Both the position numbers and the translations under genes were made by a program. Below, piece after piece: positions 36,391 through 44,536 of a stretch of DNA of 64,000 nucleotides. Location: contig JADFDM010000001.1 of NCBI GenBank assembly GCA_018262795.1, forward strand, positions 1 through 64,000, given 5' to 3'. The notes under the pieces are model-generated. The model saw only the letters and a list, made by a program, of their open reading frames with translations. It did not search any database and was not told where the DNA came from. The stretch comes from Sphingobacteriales bacterium (lineage in GTDB: Bacteria > Bacteroidota > Bacteroidia > Chitinophagales > LD1). The stretch's first letter is position 1. Each line of letters opens with the position of its first letter.

Positions 36391-37887
36391 ATGGACGTAA
36401 GATCGCAAGTATCAATGGTTTTTCACCTCGATAAATGTATCGGGTGCCACACTTGTTCTATTGCCTGCAAAAACGTTTGGACAGATAGAAAAGGGGCAGA
36501 GTATATGTGGTGGAACAACGTGGAAACAAAACCCGGAACCGGTTATCCTACCAAATGGGAAGATCAAGATATTTATAAAGGTGGATGGGAGAAAAATGGA
36601 GATTCGGTTTCACTGAAAGGAGCCGGAAAGTTGAAAGGATTGAAAAATATTTTTCACAATCCGCATCTTCCTGTACTGGATGATTACTACGAACCGTGGA
36701 CATACAAATATCAGGATTTGTTTACGGCTCCTGAAGGGGATGACCAACCAACTGCTCGTCCGGTTTCATTAGTAACCGGGGAACATATAGATGTCAAATC
36801 GGGGCCAAACTGGGATGATGATTTAGGCGGTTCTCAGGATTATGCTCGGCAGGATGTTAATTTTAAAGACCTCAGCCCTTCAGAACAGGAAGTGATGTTT
36901 CAGTTGGAGCGAATGACTTTCTTCTACTTACCAAGAATTTGTAATCACTGTTTGAATCCGGCATGTGTAGCTGCTTGTCCATCAGGTGCTATTTACAAGC
37001 GAGGCGAAGATGGAGTAGTGTTGATTAATCAACAGGTTTGCCGTGCTTGGAGAATGTGTGTAACCGCTTGTCCCTACAAAAAATCTTATTACAACTGGCA
37101 TACCGGGAAATCAGAAAAATGTATTTTATGTTATCCGCGATTGGAATCAGGACAAGCACCTGCTTGTATGCACCAGTGCGTTGGTCGGATTCGTTATCTG
37201 GGAGTGATGCTTTACGATGCTGATAGAATTCATGAAGTAGCTTCTACTAAAAATGATGCTGATTTGGTGGACGCGCAATTGGGGATTTATTTAGATCCAT
37301 TTGATCCCGAAGTTATTCGTGAAGCGCAGAAAAACGGCATTGCCATGTCAACGATTGAAGCCGCACAAAAATCACCGGTTTACAAATTCGTGAAAGTATG
37401 GAAACTTGCCCTCCCGCTTCACCCTGAGTTCAGAACCCTGCCCAATTTATTTTATGTGCCGGCACTTATGCCCGGTATGGCATCGGTGCAAGACGGTATT
37501 TATAAAGAAACCAATAAACAATTTTTGTGGGGTGGAATTGAAACAAACCGCTTACCGATAAAATATCTTTCGAATCTCTTCACTGCCGGCAATCAAAATA
37601 AAATTGTAGAAGTATTGAAACGACTGATGGCAGTGAGATGGCACAGACGCCAAACAACGGTTGGAGATGTAGAACAAGAAATTGTTGACACCGCCATGCA
37701 GGAAGTAAATTTAGGAGCCGAAACGGCAGATGCTATTTTCAGATTAACGGCCTTAGCCACGTTTGATGAACGTTTTGTGATTCCACCGGCACATCGAGAA
37801 GAATCTATTGAAATGCTGGAAAACACAGCCGATGTAAAAGGAAATACCGGATTTGGATTTAAAGAAAAACCTGAAAGAGGATGGTAA
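36391..37887 (+). CDS. narH: Respiratory nitrate reductase, beta (iron-sulfur) subunit
   Basis: The 498-residue protein matches NarH (about 510), which carries electrons from NarI hemes to NarG through one [3Fe-4S] and three [4Fe-4S] clusters. The first motif is C16-x2-C19-x2-C22-x3-C26. The second group is in CNHCLNPACVAACPSG. The third is CRAWRMCVTACPYKK, where Trp replaces one Cys and makes the [3Fe-4S] site. The last group is in KCILCYPRLESGQAPACMHQC. All cluster ligands of the family are present. The gene starts 27 bases after narG and overlaps the narJ start by 7 bases. Confidence 0.97.
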   Translation: MDVRSQVSMVFHLDKCIGCHTCSIACKNVWTDRKGAEYMWWNNVETKPGTGYPTKWEDQDIYKGGWEKNGDSVSLKGAGKLKGLKNIFHNPHLPVLDDYYEPWTYKYQDLFTAPEGDDQPTARPVSLVTGEHIDVKSGPNWDDDLGGSQDYARQDVNFKDLSPSEQEVMFQLERMTFFYLPRICNHCLNPACVAACPSGAIYKRGEDGVVLINQQVCRAWRMCVTACPYKKSYYNWHTGKSEKCILCYPRLESGQAPACMHQCVGRIRYLGVMLYDADRIHEVASTKNDADLVDAQLGIYLDPFDPEVIREAQKNGIAMSTIEAAQKSPVYKFVKVWKLALPLHPEFRTLPNLFYVPALMPGMASVQDGIYKETNKQFLWGGIETNRLPIKYLSNLFTAGNQNKIVEVLKRLMAVRWHRRQTTVGDVEQEIVDTAMQEVNLGAETADAIFRLTALATFDERFVIPPAHREESIEMLENTADVKGNTGFGFKEKPERGW

Positions 37888-38609
37888 AGAACAGAGAACA
37901 TTATACGCTTATGTCCACTCTATTCAAATATCCTACTGAAGGATTTATGAAAGATGTGAAAGAGAATTTGACATTTCTTAAAAGCAACTATCCCGAAGCT
38001 GCCAATGCGTTACAGGTATTTTCAGAATATATGGCACATTGCACTTTAGATGAGCAGCAAGAACTGTTTACCAAAACATTTGATGTACAGCCTATTTGTT
38101 ATCTCGATTTAGGATATGTGATGTTTGGAGAAGATTATAAGCGGGGTGCGTTTTTGCTAAACATGCAAACCGAGCAGCTTAAAATAGGAAACAACTGTGG
38201 AACTGACCTGCCCGATAATCTCTGCAACGTACTTACGCTGATGACTATTTCTACCGACAAGGATTTTGTAGCTGATTTAACTTGGCGTATTACCATTCCA
38301 TGTGTGAAAAAAATGATTGCAGAGTTTGCCATGGCCAGAGTGGACATGAAAATGAAAGTACTTCGGAAAATGCACCGCGCCATTATTCAGGAAGAATTGA
38401 ATCACGGCAATGTTTACAAAAATTGTTTCGCTGCGCTGCTTGAAGTTTTAATTAAAGATTTTGGCGAGAAAGAATTTACATCTGCGGAGGATACCGTTCT
38501 TACCTCTGCCCATCATCAATCATTTTTCAATAAGCAAACGGCCTTAACAACTATTTCTATAAAAAATTCAGAGGTACAAGAATATGTAGCTCTTCAAAAA
38601 CTAGACTAA
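37881..38609 (+). CDS. narJ: Nitrate reductase assembly chaperone
   Basis: The 242-residue protein is NarJ, a cytoplasmic helical chaperone that holds NarG until its molybdenum cofactor and FS0 cluster are inserted. The start at 37881 overlaps narH by 7 bases and gives the usual opening REHYTLMSTLFKYP; a Met at 37911 is the alternative. The segment LFTKTFDVQPICYLDLGYVMFGED is the family core (the F-D-x5-L-x-L region). The protein is slightly longer than E. coli NarJ (236). Conservation is lower than for the other Nar subunits, as is normal. Confidence 0.9.
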   Translation: MVKNREHYTLMSTLFKYPTEGFMKDVKENLTFLKSNYPEAANALQVFSEYMAHCTLDEQQELFTKTFDVQPICYLDLGYVMFGEDYKRGAFLLNMQTEQLKIGNNCGTDLPDNLCNVLTLMTISTDKDFVADLTWRITIPCVKKMIAEFAMARVDMKMKVLRKMHRAIIQEELNHGNVYKNCFAALLEVLIKDFGEKEFTSAEDTVLTSAHHQSFFNKQTALTTISIKNSEVQEYVALQKLD

Positions 38610-38611
38610 TC

Positions 38612-39334
38612 ATGAACTATCTATTATTCGTTGTATTCCCCTACACTTGTTTAGCGATTTTTTTAATCGGCTCTATTTATCGGTACAACAAAAAGGCCTT
38701 TACAGTTTCATCGCTGTCATCTGAATTTTTAGAAGGGAAAAAACTCTTCTTGGCCAGCCAGTTGTTTCACTGGGGCTTGTTGGTTCTGTTTTTTGGACAT
38801 TTGATTGGCTTTTTGTTCCCTAAAAGTGTGATGGCATGGAACGGGCAACCGGTTCGGCTGTTAATCCTTGAGATAACCGCCTTTGTTTTCGGCTTATCTG
38901 CCTTCTTTGGTATCATACTTTTAGTTTACAGACGGTTGACCGATAGACGAGTGCAGATTGTTACGACTAAGATGGATTTCGTGGTGCTGGCTATTTTGTT
39001 GATACAAATCATTTCAGGTTTATTGGTGGCTTACACTAACCGTTGGGGTTCTGCATGGTTTGCCGCATTCCTTACCCCGTATCTCCGCTCCATTTTTGTA
39101 TTCAATCCACAAATTGATGCCATTGCCAGTGTAAACTCACTGTCACTAAAAATTCACGTTATCTCTGCTTTCAGCATTATAGGTATTATTCCATTCACCC
39201 GCTTTATGCACTTCTTGGTTTACCCTTTGGATTATACTTGGAGAAGTTATCAAGTGGTGTATTGGAACTGGAACCGGAAAAATATCCGTGTTTCGAGAGC
39301 ACACCGCGAAGGACAGAAATCAACGAATAACTAA
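38612..39334 (+). CDS. narI: Respiratory nitrate reductase, gamma (cytochrome b) subunit
   Basis: The 240-residue membrane protein has five transmembrane helices and is NarI, the quinol-oxidising anchor. Four His ligands for two b hemes are visible: FHWG and GHLIG in the second helix, and LKIHVISAF and RFMHFLVYP in the last. The cytoplasmic C-terminus after VYPLDYTWRSYQ binds NarH. It starts 2 bases after narJ. A small membrane protein gene follows 20 bases downstream. Confidence 0.95.
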   Translation: MNYLLFVVFPYTCLAIFLIGSIYRYNKKAFTVSSLSSEFLEGKKLFLASQLFHWGLLVLFFGHLIGFLFPKSVMAWNGQPVRLLILEITAFVFGLSAFFGIILLVYRRLTDRRVQIVTTKMDFVVLAILLIQIISGLLVAYTNRWGSAWFAAFLTPYLRSIFVFNPQIDAIASVNSLSLKIHVISAFSIIGIIPFTRFMHFLVYPLDYTWRSYQVVYWNWNRKNIRVSRAHREGQKSTNN

Positions 39335-39354
39335 TTAACCAACAAGTATCAGTT

Positions 39355-39708
39355 ATGAAAATTGCACTTTATAATTTCAGCAAAATTTTTGCTCACTACA
39401 GGAAGGCTGTAGGTTTTCTACTCAGTTTTGTTTTTGTAGTAACAGCTCATGGCGCTTCCGCTACTCCACCTTCGTCCGGCAGAAGTGTATGGTATGATTT
39501 GATAGTAGTGGGGCTGATTGTTTTGTGCCTTTGGATTATTTACGTGATACAGAAATCATCAAAAATTTTAAGCCAAAATGGTTACTCAATTACTGATTTA
39601 GACTTCCCCATTTTTAAAAAGATGAGTGAACACGGTATTGCTGTGGCTGTGATGATGGCAATTTTGGTATTGATAGGGATGTACTTTGTAGTGACTTACG
39701 GTCAGTAA
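39355..39708 (+). CDS. Small three-helix membrane protein of unknown function in the nar operon
   Basis: The product has 117 residues. Hydrophobic segments lie at about 17-36 (AVGFLLSFVFVVTAHGASA, possibly a cleaved signal), 46-64 (WYDLIVVGLIVLCLWIIYVI) and 94-115 (IAVAVMMAILVLIGMYFVV). A short soluble loop, QNGYSITDLDFPIFKKMSEHG, lies between the last two. I do not recognise a family. It starts 20 bases after narI and is followed by a hairpin, so it is the last gene of the narGHJI transcript. A role in Nar stability or quinone or cytochrome contact is possible but is only inferred from position. Confidence 0.7.
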   Translation: MKIALYNFSKIFAHYRKAVGFLLSFVFVVTAHGASATPPSSGRSVWYDLIVVGLIVLCLWIIYVIQKSSKILSQNGYSITDLDFPIFKKMSEHGIAVAVMMAILVLIGMYFVVTYGQ

Positions 39709-39716
39709 TAATTTCA

Positions 39717-39732
39717 TCAGCAATTTTGCTGA
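39717..39732 (+). terminator. Hairpin after the narGHJI operon
   Basis: TCAGCAA-TT-TTGCTGA is a perfect 7-base inverted repeat 9 bases after the stop of the small membrane protein gene. It lacks a T tract, so termination is uncertain. The remaining gap to 39989 shows nothing else I can support. Confidence 0.4.
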
Positions 39733-39989
39733 ACTGATTTGTGGAGGTAGAAATGTGTTTGATGAATTTAGATACAAAGAAAGAATTACCACATTTAGGG
39801 ATAGTACACCTCTTGATTAATTGCCTTCAGTTGCTATCTGTTCCTACAGATCCCCTCAGCATTCATATCAGTCCTTAGTTCCAAGTCCATGATGAATCTA
39901 CGGTGTTTTTCCTCTGCTTATAATGTCTCCTACCTAACGCCTGAAGCAGTTATTTATAAACCCCATGAGTCACACCAATAAGCAAGGAT

Positions 39990-40622
39990 ATGGAAAATAG
40001 CTATCAACGGCTTTTGAAAAATAATAGGAGTTGGGCGCAAAAGCATATCGCTAAAGATGCCTCCTTTTTTAAAAAATTATCTGTAGGCCAATCTCCTGAA
40101 TACTTATGGATCGGTTGCTCTGACAGTCGCGTTCCCGCTAATGATGTTACCGGCACCAAGCCGGGTGAACTGTTTGTGCATCGCAATATTGCGAATGTGG
40201 TCATTCAAACGGATATGAATCTGCTGAGTGTGCTGTACTATGCGGTTGATCTTTTGAAAGTGAAACATGTAATTGTTTGCGGACACTATGATTGTGGCGG
40301 TGTTTGCGCGGCTATGCAAAATCAGGATTTCGGTTTTGTAAATAACTGGCTTAGGAGCATCAAAGAAGTTTATGCAAAGCATAAGACGGAACTACTGGCC
40401 ATTGAGGATATGGCGAAACGCGAAAGGCGGTTAGTGGAGTTGAATGTAATGGAGCAGGTGAATAATCTGGCCAAAACAAGAATTGTTCAACGGGCATGGA
40501 AAAATAGCACCCTGCAAATTCATGGTTGGGTGTACGATGGTAATAATGGGCAAATAAAAGATTTGAACTACAACAAAAGTGGCCATAGTGATATGGAAGA
40601 TATTTTCAGATATAACCTTTAA
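39990..40622 (+). CDS. Beta-class carbonic anhydrase
   Basis: The 210-residue enzyme interconverts CO2 and bicarbonate. Zinc ligands are Cys43 in GCSDSRVPA, His99 and Cys102 in GHYDCGGV. Asp45 and Arg47 form the catalytic dyad. VHRNIANVV and the late WVYDGNNGQIKDL are also typical. There is no signal peptide, so it acts in the cytoplasm. It starts 281 bases after the narGHJI transcript and only 9 bases ahead of narK, so it is co-transcribed with the nitrate transporter. Coupling of bicarbonate or pH balance to nitrate import is inferred from position. Confidence 0.92.
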   Translation: MENSYQRLLKNNRSWAQKHIAKDASFFKKLSVGQSPEYLWIGCSDSRVPANDVTGTKPGELFVHRNIANVVIQTDMNLLSVLYYAVDLLKVKHVIVCGHYDCGGVCAAMQNQDFGFVNNWLRSIKEVYAKHKTELLAIEDMAKRERRLVELNVMEQVNNLAKTRIVQRAWKNSTLQIHGWVYDGNNGQIKDLNYNKSGHSDMEDIFRYNL

Positions 40623-40631
40623 AAATTAGCA

Positions 40632-42143
40632 ATGGAAACCACCAATAAATCTTATCGGATGTTATTCTTGAACACGCTCGCATTCACGGTTTGCTTTGCT
40701 GCATGGATGCTGAACGGTGTATTAGTGACCTACTTAGTCAATAATGGTATTTTCAAATGGAGTCCGGTGCAAATCGGCTGGCTCTTAGGTGTTCCTGTGC
40801 TGGTAGGCTCTATTTTTCGCTTACCCATTGGGGTGCTCACTGATAAATTTGGCGGCAAGTGGGTAATGGGTGCTCTTTTGATTTTCTGCGCAGTGCCCAT
40901 GTTCTTTTTGTCGCAAGCCAATAGCTTCTCCTCCTTCCTTATGTTGAGTTTTGGTTTTGGAATGGCCGGGAGCATTTTTGCTGCCGGGGTGGCTTACACC
41001 TCTCTATGGTATCCGAAAGAAAAACAAGGTACTGCATTGGGGATTTTTGGAGTAGGAAATGCAGGAGCCGCGTTGACAACTTTGTTTGCCCCCTCTCTTC
41101 TCAATCACCTAACTCAACATGGAAATAATCCCGAAGGGTGGCGAACATTGCCGCAACTATATGCTGCTATGCTGATTGTGATGGCGATTATTTTTCTTTT
41201 AACGACCGAAAACAGAAAGCCTACTGAAATTAAAACTATGGCGCAACGGTTAGCACCATTAAAAGAAATGAGAGTATGGCGTTTTGGGCTTTATTACTTT
41301 TTTGTATTCGGAGGCATCGTTACGCTGGCGCAATGGCTACTACCATATTATGTCAATATGTACTCGGTATCTATTGTTACTGCCGGTATAATGGTCTCGG
41401 CTTTTAGTTTGCCTGCCGGTTTAATTCGTGCTGCTGGCGGATGGCTTTCCGATAAAGTAGGTGCCCGAGCAGTGCTTCTTTGGGTATTTGGTGTGAGCAT
41501 TGTATGTCTTATTTTTCTATTCCCTCCGCGTATGGAAATTAGAGCTCCGGGACAGGGAATTATGGCCAGCAAGCCAGGTTATGTAACTGCCGTTTCAGAT
41601 TCGGAGATTGTCATTGATGATGCAAGGTTTATTCTTCAACCCAAAAATGAAAGTTCCTCTCCATCAGAAATTCGCTTGGGAATATTCCATAATGCGGATG
41701 AGGATTTTACGGCCCTGCCAACTTCTTCTTTTTGGCAAGAACCACAAGTGAAGGTAGGGGATACCGTTACTAAAGGGCAACTTCTCGCCAAAGGGTTCAC
41801 GCATATTTATTTTCAGGCAAACAAATGGATCTTTTTCAGTTTGATTTTTATCCTTGGTATCATGATGGGGATTGGAACTGCTGCGGTGTATAAGCATATT
41901 TCCGATTATTATCCTACCAGTATTGGAACGGTCGGTGGTATTGTGGGAGTGATTGGTGGTATCGGTGGATTTATAAACCCAATTCTTTTCGGATATCTGC
42001 TCAAAGGAACTGGCGTGTGGACCACCTGCTGGATGTTTCTTGCGCTGGTAGCAGCCATCTGCATCATCTTCCAAAGCTTTGCTATTAAGGCGGCAAAACT
42101 ATCGGAGGCTCAGAAAAAAGCGATTGCTGATAAATTAAAATGA
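40632..42143 (+). CDS. narK: NarK-type nitrate/nitrite transporter with extra periplasmic domain
   Basis: The 503-residue MFS protein has both nitrate signatures: GNAGAALTTLFAPSL in helix 5 and GTVGGIVGVIGGIGGFINPI in helix 11. Motif A repeats are GVLTDKFGGKW and GWLSDKVGARA. It should move nitrate in and/or nitrite out across the inner membrane. Unusually, about 97 residues (301-397) are inserted between helices 9 and 10, on the periplasmic side by the inside-positive topology. The insert has beta-rich sequence, with GYVTAVSDSEIVIDD and VKVGDTVTKGQLLAKGFTH, which looks like a biotinyl/lipoyl-type barrel sandwich. The usual modified Lys motif is not evident. NarK proteins of about 460 residues lack this insert. 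Confidence 0.9.
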   Translation: METTNKSYRMLFLNTLAFTVCFAAWMLNGVLVTYLVNNGIFKWSPVQIGWLLGVPVLVGSIFRLPIGVLTDKFGGKWVMGALLIFCAVPMFFLSQANSFSSFLMLSFGFGMAGSIFAAGVAYTSLWYPKEKQGTALGIFGVGNAGAALTTLFAPSLLNHLTQHGNNPEGWRTLPQLYAAMLIVMAIIFLLTTENRKPTEIKTMAQRLAPLKEMRVWRFGLYYFFVFGGIVTLAQWLLPYYVNMYSVSIVTAGIMVSAFSLPAGLIRAAGGWLSDKVGARAVLLWVFGVSIVCLIFLFPPRMEIRAPGQGIMASKPGYVTAVSDSEIVIDDARFILQPKNESSSPSEIRLGIFHNADEDFTALPTSSFWQEPQVKVGDTVTKGQLLAKGFTHIYFQANKWIFFSLIFILGIMMGIGTAAVYKHISDYYPTSIGTVGGIVGVIGGIGGFINPILFGYLLKGTGVWTTCWMFLALVAAICIIFQSFAIKAAKLSEAQKKAIADKLK

Positions 42144-42224
42144 TCAAACTAACTGGAACTAAATCAGGGGGAATATTCAATAGGCTTCAATGTTTTGGAG
42201 AAATAGAGAGAACAAAAATTTCAC

Positions 42225-42593
42225 ATGAATAAGTTAATAACGGAAATATTGAATTGTGAAGGGGCTGCAACGTTAGTGACCGAGAGTTCTGCCGGAGCGC
42301 ATGTAACCGCCACTTGGAATTCTTATATGGAGGAGGGAAACGCAGATCAACTTTTAATACCTGCCGGTGGCCTTGAGAAAACGGAGCAAAATATTAAATC
42401 AGGGAGTAAACTAAGGATGTTAATCGGGAGTAAGCAAGTGCGGGGAAAGAACGGGATGGGAGCAGGATTTCGTTTAACCGGTACAGCAACATTTGTTGTT
42501 GCGGGTGAATCCTTTAATAAAATTAAAAGCCGGTTTCCGTGGGCGAGGGCAGTAGTAGTGTTTACCATCGAAATTGCCGAACAGTTAATCTAA
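42225..42593 (+). CDS. Pyridoxamine 5'-phosphate oxidase-family flavin split-barrel protein
   Basis: The 122-residue protein resembles small FMN-binding split-barrel proteins of the PNPOx-like group. It opens with ILNCEGAATLVTESSAGAHVTATWNSY and continues with LLIPAGGLEKTEQNI, MLIGSKQVRGKNGMGAGFRL and TGTATFVV, all in family order. The protein is cytoplasmic and likely a dimer with FMN between subunits. It lies 81 bases after narK and 91 bases before the TehA-like gene. It could be a flavin reductase or a nitrosative-stress protein, but the substrate is unknown. Confidence 0.75.
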   Translation: MNKLITEILNCEGAATLVTESSAGAHVTATWNSYMEEGNADQLLIPAGGLEKTEQNIKSGSKLRMLIGSKQVRGKNGMGAGFRLTGTATFVVAGESFNKIKSRFPWARAVVVFTIEIAEQLI

Positions 42594-42684
42594 CTAAAGC
42601 GAAGTGATGAATAGGCATTGCTAATTAGCAGCACCAACATATTTAGACACATAAAAGTTAAAAAACAGGAAAACTCAAAATAAT

Positions 42685-43746
42685 TTGAATCACACAAAAG
42701 GCAATCATTTTTCATTAGCCCTGAAGGAGATGATAAGAGATTTATCTCCTTCCTATTTTGCTATGGTAATGGCCACCGGTATTGTATCTATTGCCTCTGA
42801 TTTGTTCGGAATGCCAATGATTGCGATGGGCTTATTTTGGTTGAATACAGTTGCTTATTTGATTTTATGTGTTGCTTTTTTTCTGCGGCTTGTTTTTTTT
42901 AGGAATGAATTTTTTCATGATTTATTTGATCATGCTCGCGGTCCCGGTTTCTTTACTACGGTTGCCGCTACTTGCATACTTGGGGCCCAGTTTATAGCTG
43001 TATGGGAGAATTATGAAATAGCAATAATACTTTGGTTATTGGCTATTATTCTTTGGCTCATTATTACTTATACAGTATTCACCACCTTTACTATTAAAGA
43101 GAATAAACCTCCTCTTGAAGAAGGAATAAATGGAGCGTGGCTGCTGGCAGTAGTATCTACACAAGCGTTGGCGGTATTGAGTGCGCGATTATCTATGCAC
43201 TTTGAAGCGCATAAACTCATTATCAATTTCTTTGCATTTTCTATGTGGCTATGGGGCGGGATGCAGTATATCTGGATGATTTCCCTTATATTTTATCGTT
43301 ACACATTCTTTAAGTTTTCTCCGGCCGATCTTTCCCCACCTTACTGGATCAATATGGGCGCGATGGCTATTTCTACACTGGCGGGTTCTTTGCTTATCAC
43401 CAACACTCCGCATGCTCCATTTTTATTTTCTACCCTTGCATTCCTGAAAGGGTTTACCATCTTCTATTGGGCAACCGGCACCTGGTGGATTCCCATGCTA
43501 ATCATTCTTGCTTTTTGGCGACATGTGTACAAAAGATTTCCTTTGACCTACGATCCACTGTATTGGGGAGCTGTATTCCCTTTGGGAATGTACACCGTTT
43601 GCACGTATATGATGGCTGAATCTATGGAATTGGAATTTCTGTTGCCGGTGCCTAAATATTTTGTTTACATCGCACTATTGGCGTGGGCCGCCACATTCAT
43701 CGGCTTCATCAGCAACTTAACCAAGACGCTTTTCTCTAAGAAATAG
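42685..43746 (+). CDS. TehA/SLAC1-type anion channel or transporter
   Basis: The 353-residue membrane protein has about ten helices and matches the tellurite-resistance/dicarboxylate transporter (TDT) family. LSPSYFAMVMATGIVSIASDL is split across its opening helix. The start is probably TTG at 42685; an ATG at 42730 (MIRDLSPSY) is the alternative and also gives a family-like N-terminus. TFIYWATGTWWIPML-type helix 9 (FTIFYWATGTWWIP) and the SMELEFL segment are conserved. Relatives include plant SLAC1, which conducts nitrate and chloride. Inside a nitrate cluster, an anion (nitrate or nitrite) channel role is a reasonable inference. No tellurite gene is nearby. Confidence 0.78.
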   Translation: MNHTKGNHFSLALKEMIRDLSPSYFAMVMATGIVSIASDLFGMPMIAMGLFWLNTVAYLILCVAFFLRLVFFRNEFFHDLFDHARGPGFFTTVAATCILGAQFIAVWENYEIAIILWLLAIILWLIITYTVFTTFTIKENKPPLEEGINGAWLLAVVSTQALAVLSARLSMHFEAHKLIINFFAFSMWLWGGMQYIWMISLIFYRYTFFKFSPADLSPPYWINMGAMAISTLAGSLLITNTPHAPFLFSTLAFLKGFTIFYWATGTWWIPMLIILAFWRHVYKRFPLTYDPLYWGAVFPLGMYTVCTYMMAESMELEFLLPVPKYFVYIALLAWAATFIGFISNLTKTLFSKK

Positions 43747-43780
43747 ATTTCAAAACTGTATAAATGTACTAGGAGAATAA

Positions 43781-43792
43781 TGACGAAAATCA
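43781..43792. promoter_or_regulatory. Possible Crp/Fnr-like site before the hemerythrin-like gene
   Basis: TGAC-GAAA-ATCA differs from the exact palindrome by one base and lies 49-60 bases upstream of the ATG at 43841. A CATTT word lies at the same distance from it as the -7 elements near 22.7 and 57.2 kb. Chance cannot be excluded. Confidence 0.25.
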
Positions 43793-43840
43793 TTTTCTCA
43801 ATAAAATCAGATTCCCGTCATTTACAACAAAACATAACGC

Positions 43841-44509
43841 ATGATAACTGTAAGAGAATTAAAGAAAGTTGACCCCGTTACAAAACAACAAGAAAAGGGT
43901 TTAGACCAGCAGGAAGATTCACCGATGGATCCACCGGCTGCCTACGAAGAACCCGGCAAAGTGGATATAAAAAAAGAAGACTTATGCGACTCGCTACAAA
44001 CCTTTATGCACGAGCACGAGGAGATGTTGAAAGTAGTTACCGCATTTGAAAAAGGAATTGTTGATTATAAAACAAATGGGTACAAACTAACAAATGAAAT
44101 TAATGAAGCGTTTGGAAACTTTTTCAAATGCTTGGATGATGACTTGCTCCCTCACAACCGGAAGGAAGAAAAAATTCTGTTCCCTATCCTTAATCAAAAG
44201 CTGATTGAAGCAGGTGAACATAGCAAAGGACATAAGTTAGTGACGGCCATTGACGTTATGGAAGATGACCATGTGAAATTCATTCAACTCGGAGCACTGT
44301 CATTTAACCTGCTTGGTTTAGCCAGCCGAATTGTTGATGAACGGTCAAAAATATTTGTGTTAGATACTGCCTACGAAACTTCTCGTGAGTTAATTGAATT
44401 GCTCAAGCTGCATATTTATCGTGAAGATGTGACCTTATTTCCTCTTGCACAAAAATATATCTCAAAAGAGGAATTTGAAGCCATTCAAAAGCAAATGGAG
44501 AAATTTTGA
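43841..44509 (+). CDS. Hemerythrin HHE-domain protein
   Basis: The 222-residue cytoplasmic protein has a charged N-terminal leader (about 1-45) and then a four-helix HHE domain. Iron-binding candidates are visible in order: MHEHEEML, LLPHNRKEEKILFPIL, DVMEDDHVKFI and LKLHIYREDVTLFPLA. The H-x3-E and H-x4-D/E spacing fits a di-iron site. Such proteins bind O2 or NO or help repair iron centres damaged by nitrosative stress (the RIC/YtfE group). That role suits a nitrate-reducing cell, where nitrite and NO arise. It sits between the TehA-like gene and moaA, 27 bases before the latter. Confidence 0.8.
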   Translation: MITVRELKKVDPVTKQQEKGLDQQEDSPMDPPAAYEEPGKVDIKKEDLCDSLQTFMHEHEEMLKVVTAFEKGIVDYKTNGYKLTNEINEAFGNFFKCLDDDLLPHNRKEEKILFPILNQKLIEAGEHSKGHKLVTAIDVMEDDHVKFIQLGALSFNLLGLASRIVDERSKIFVLDTAYETSRELIELLKLHIYREDVTLFPLAQKYISKEEFEAIQKQMEKF

Positions 44510-44536
44510 AAGGTTGAATTGATTTAAGTAGACGGA

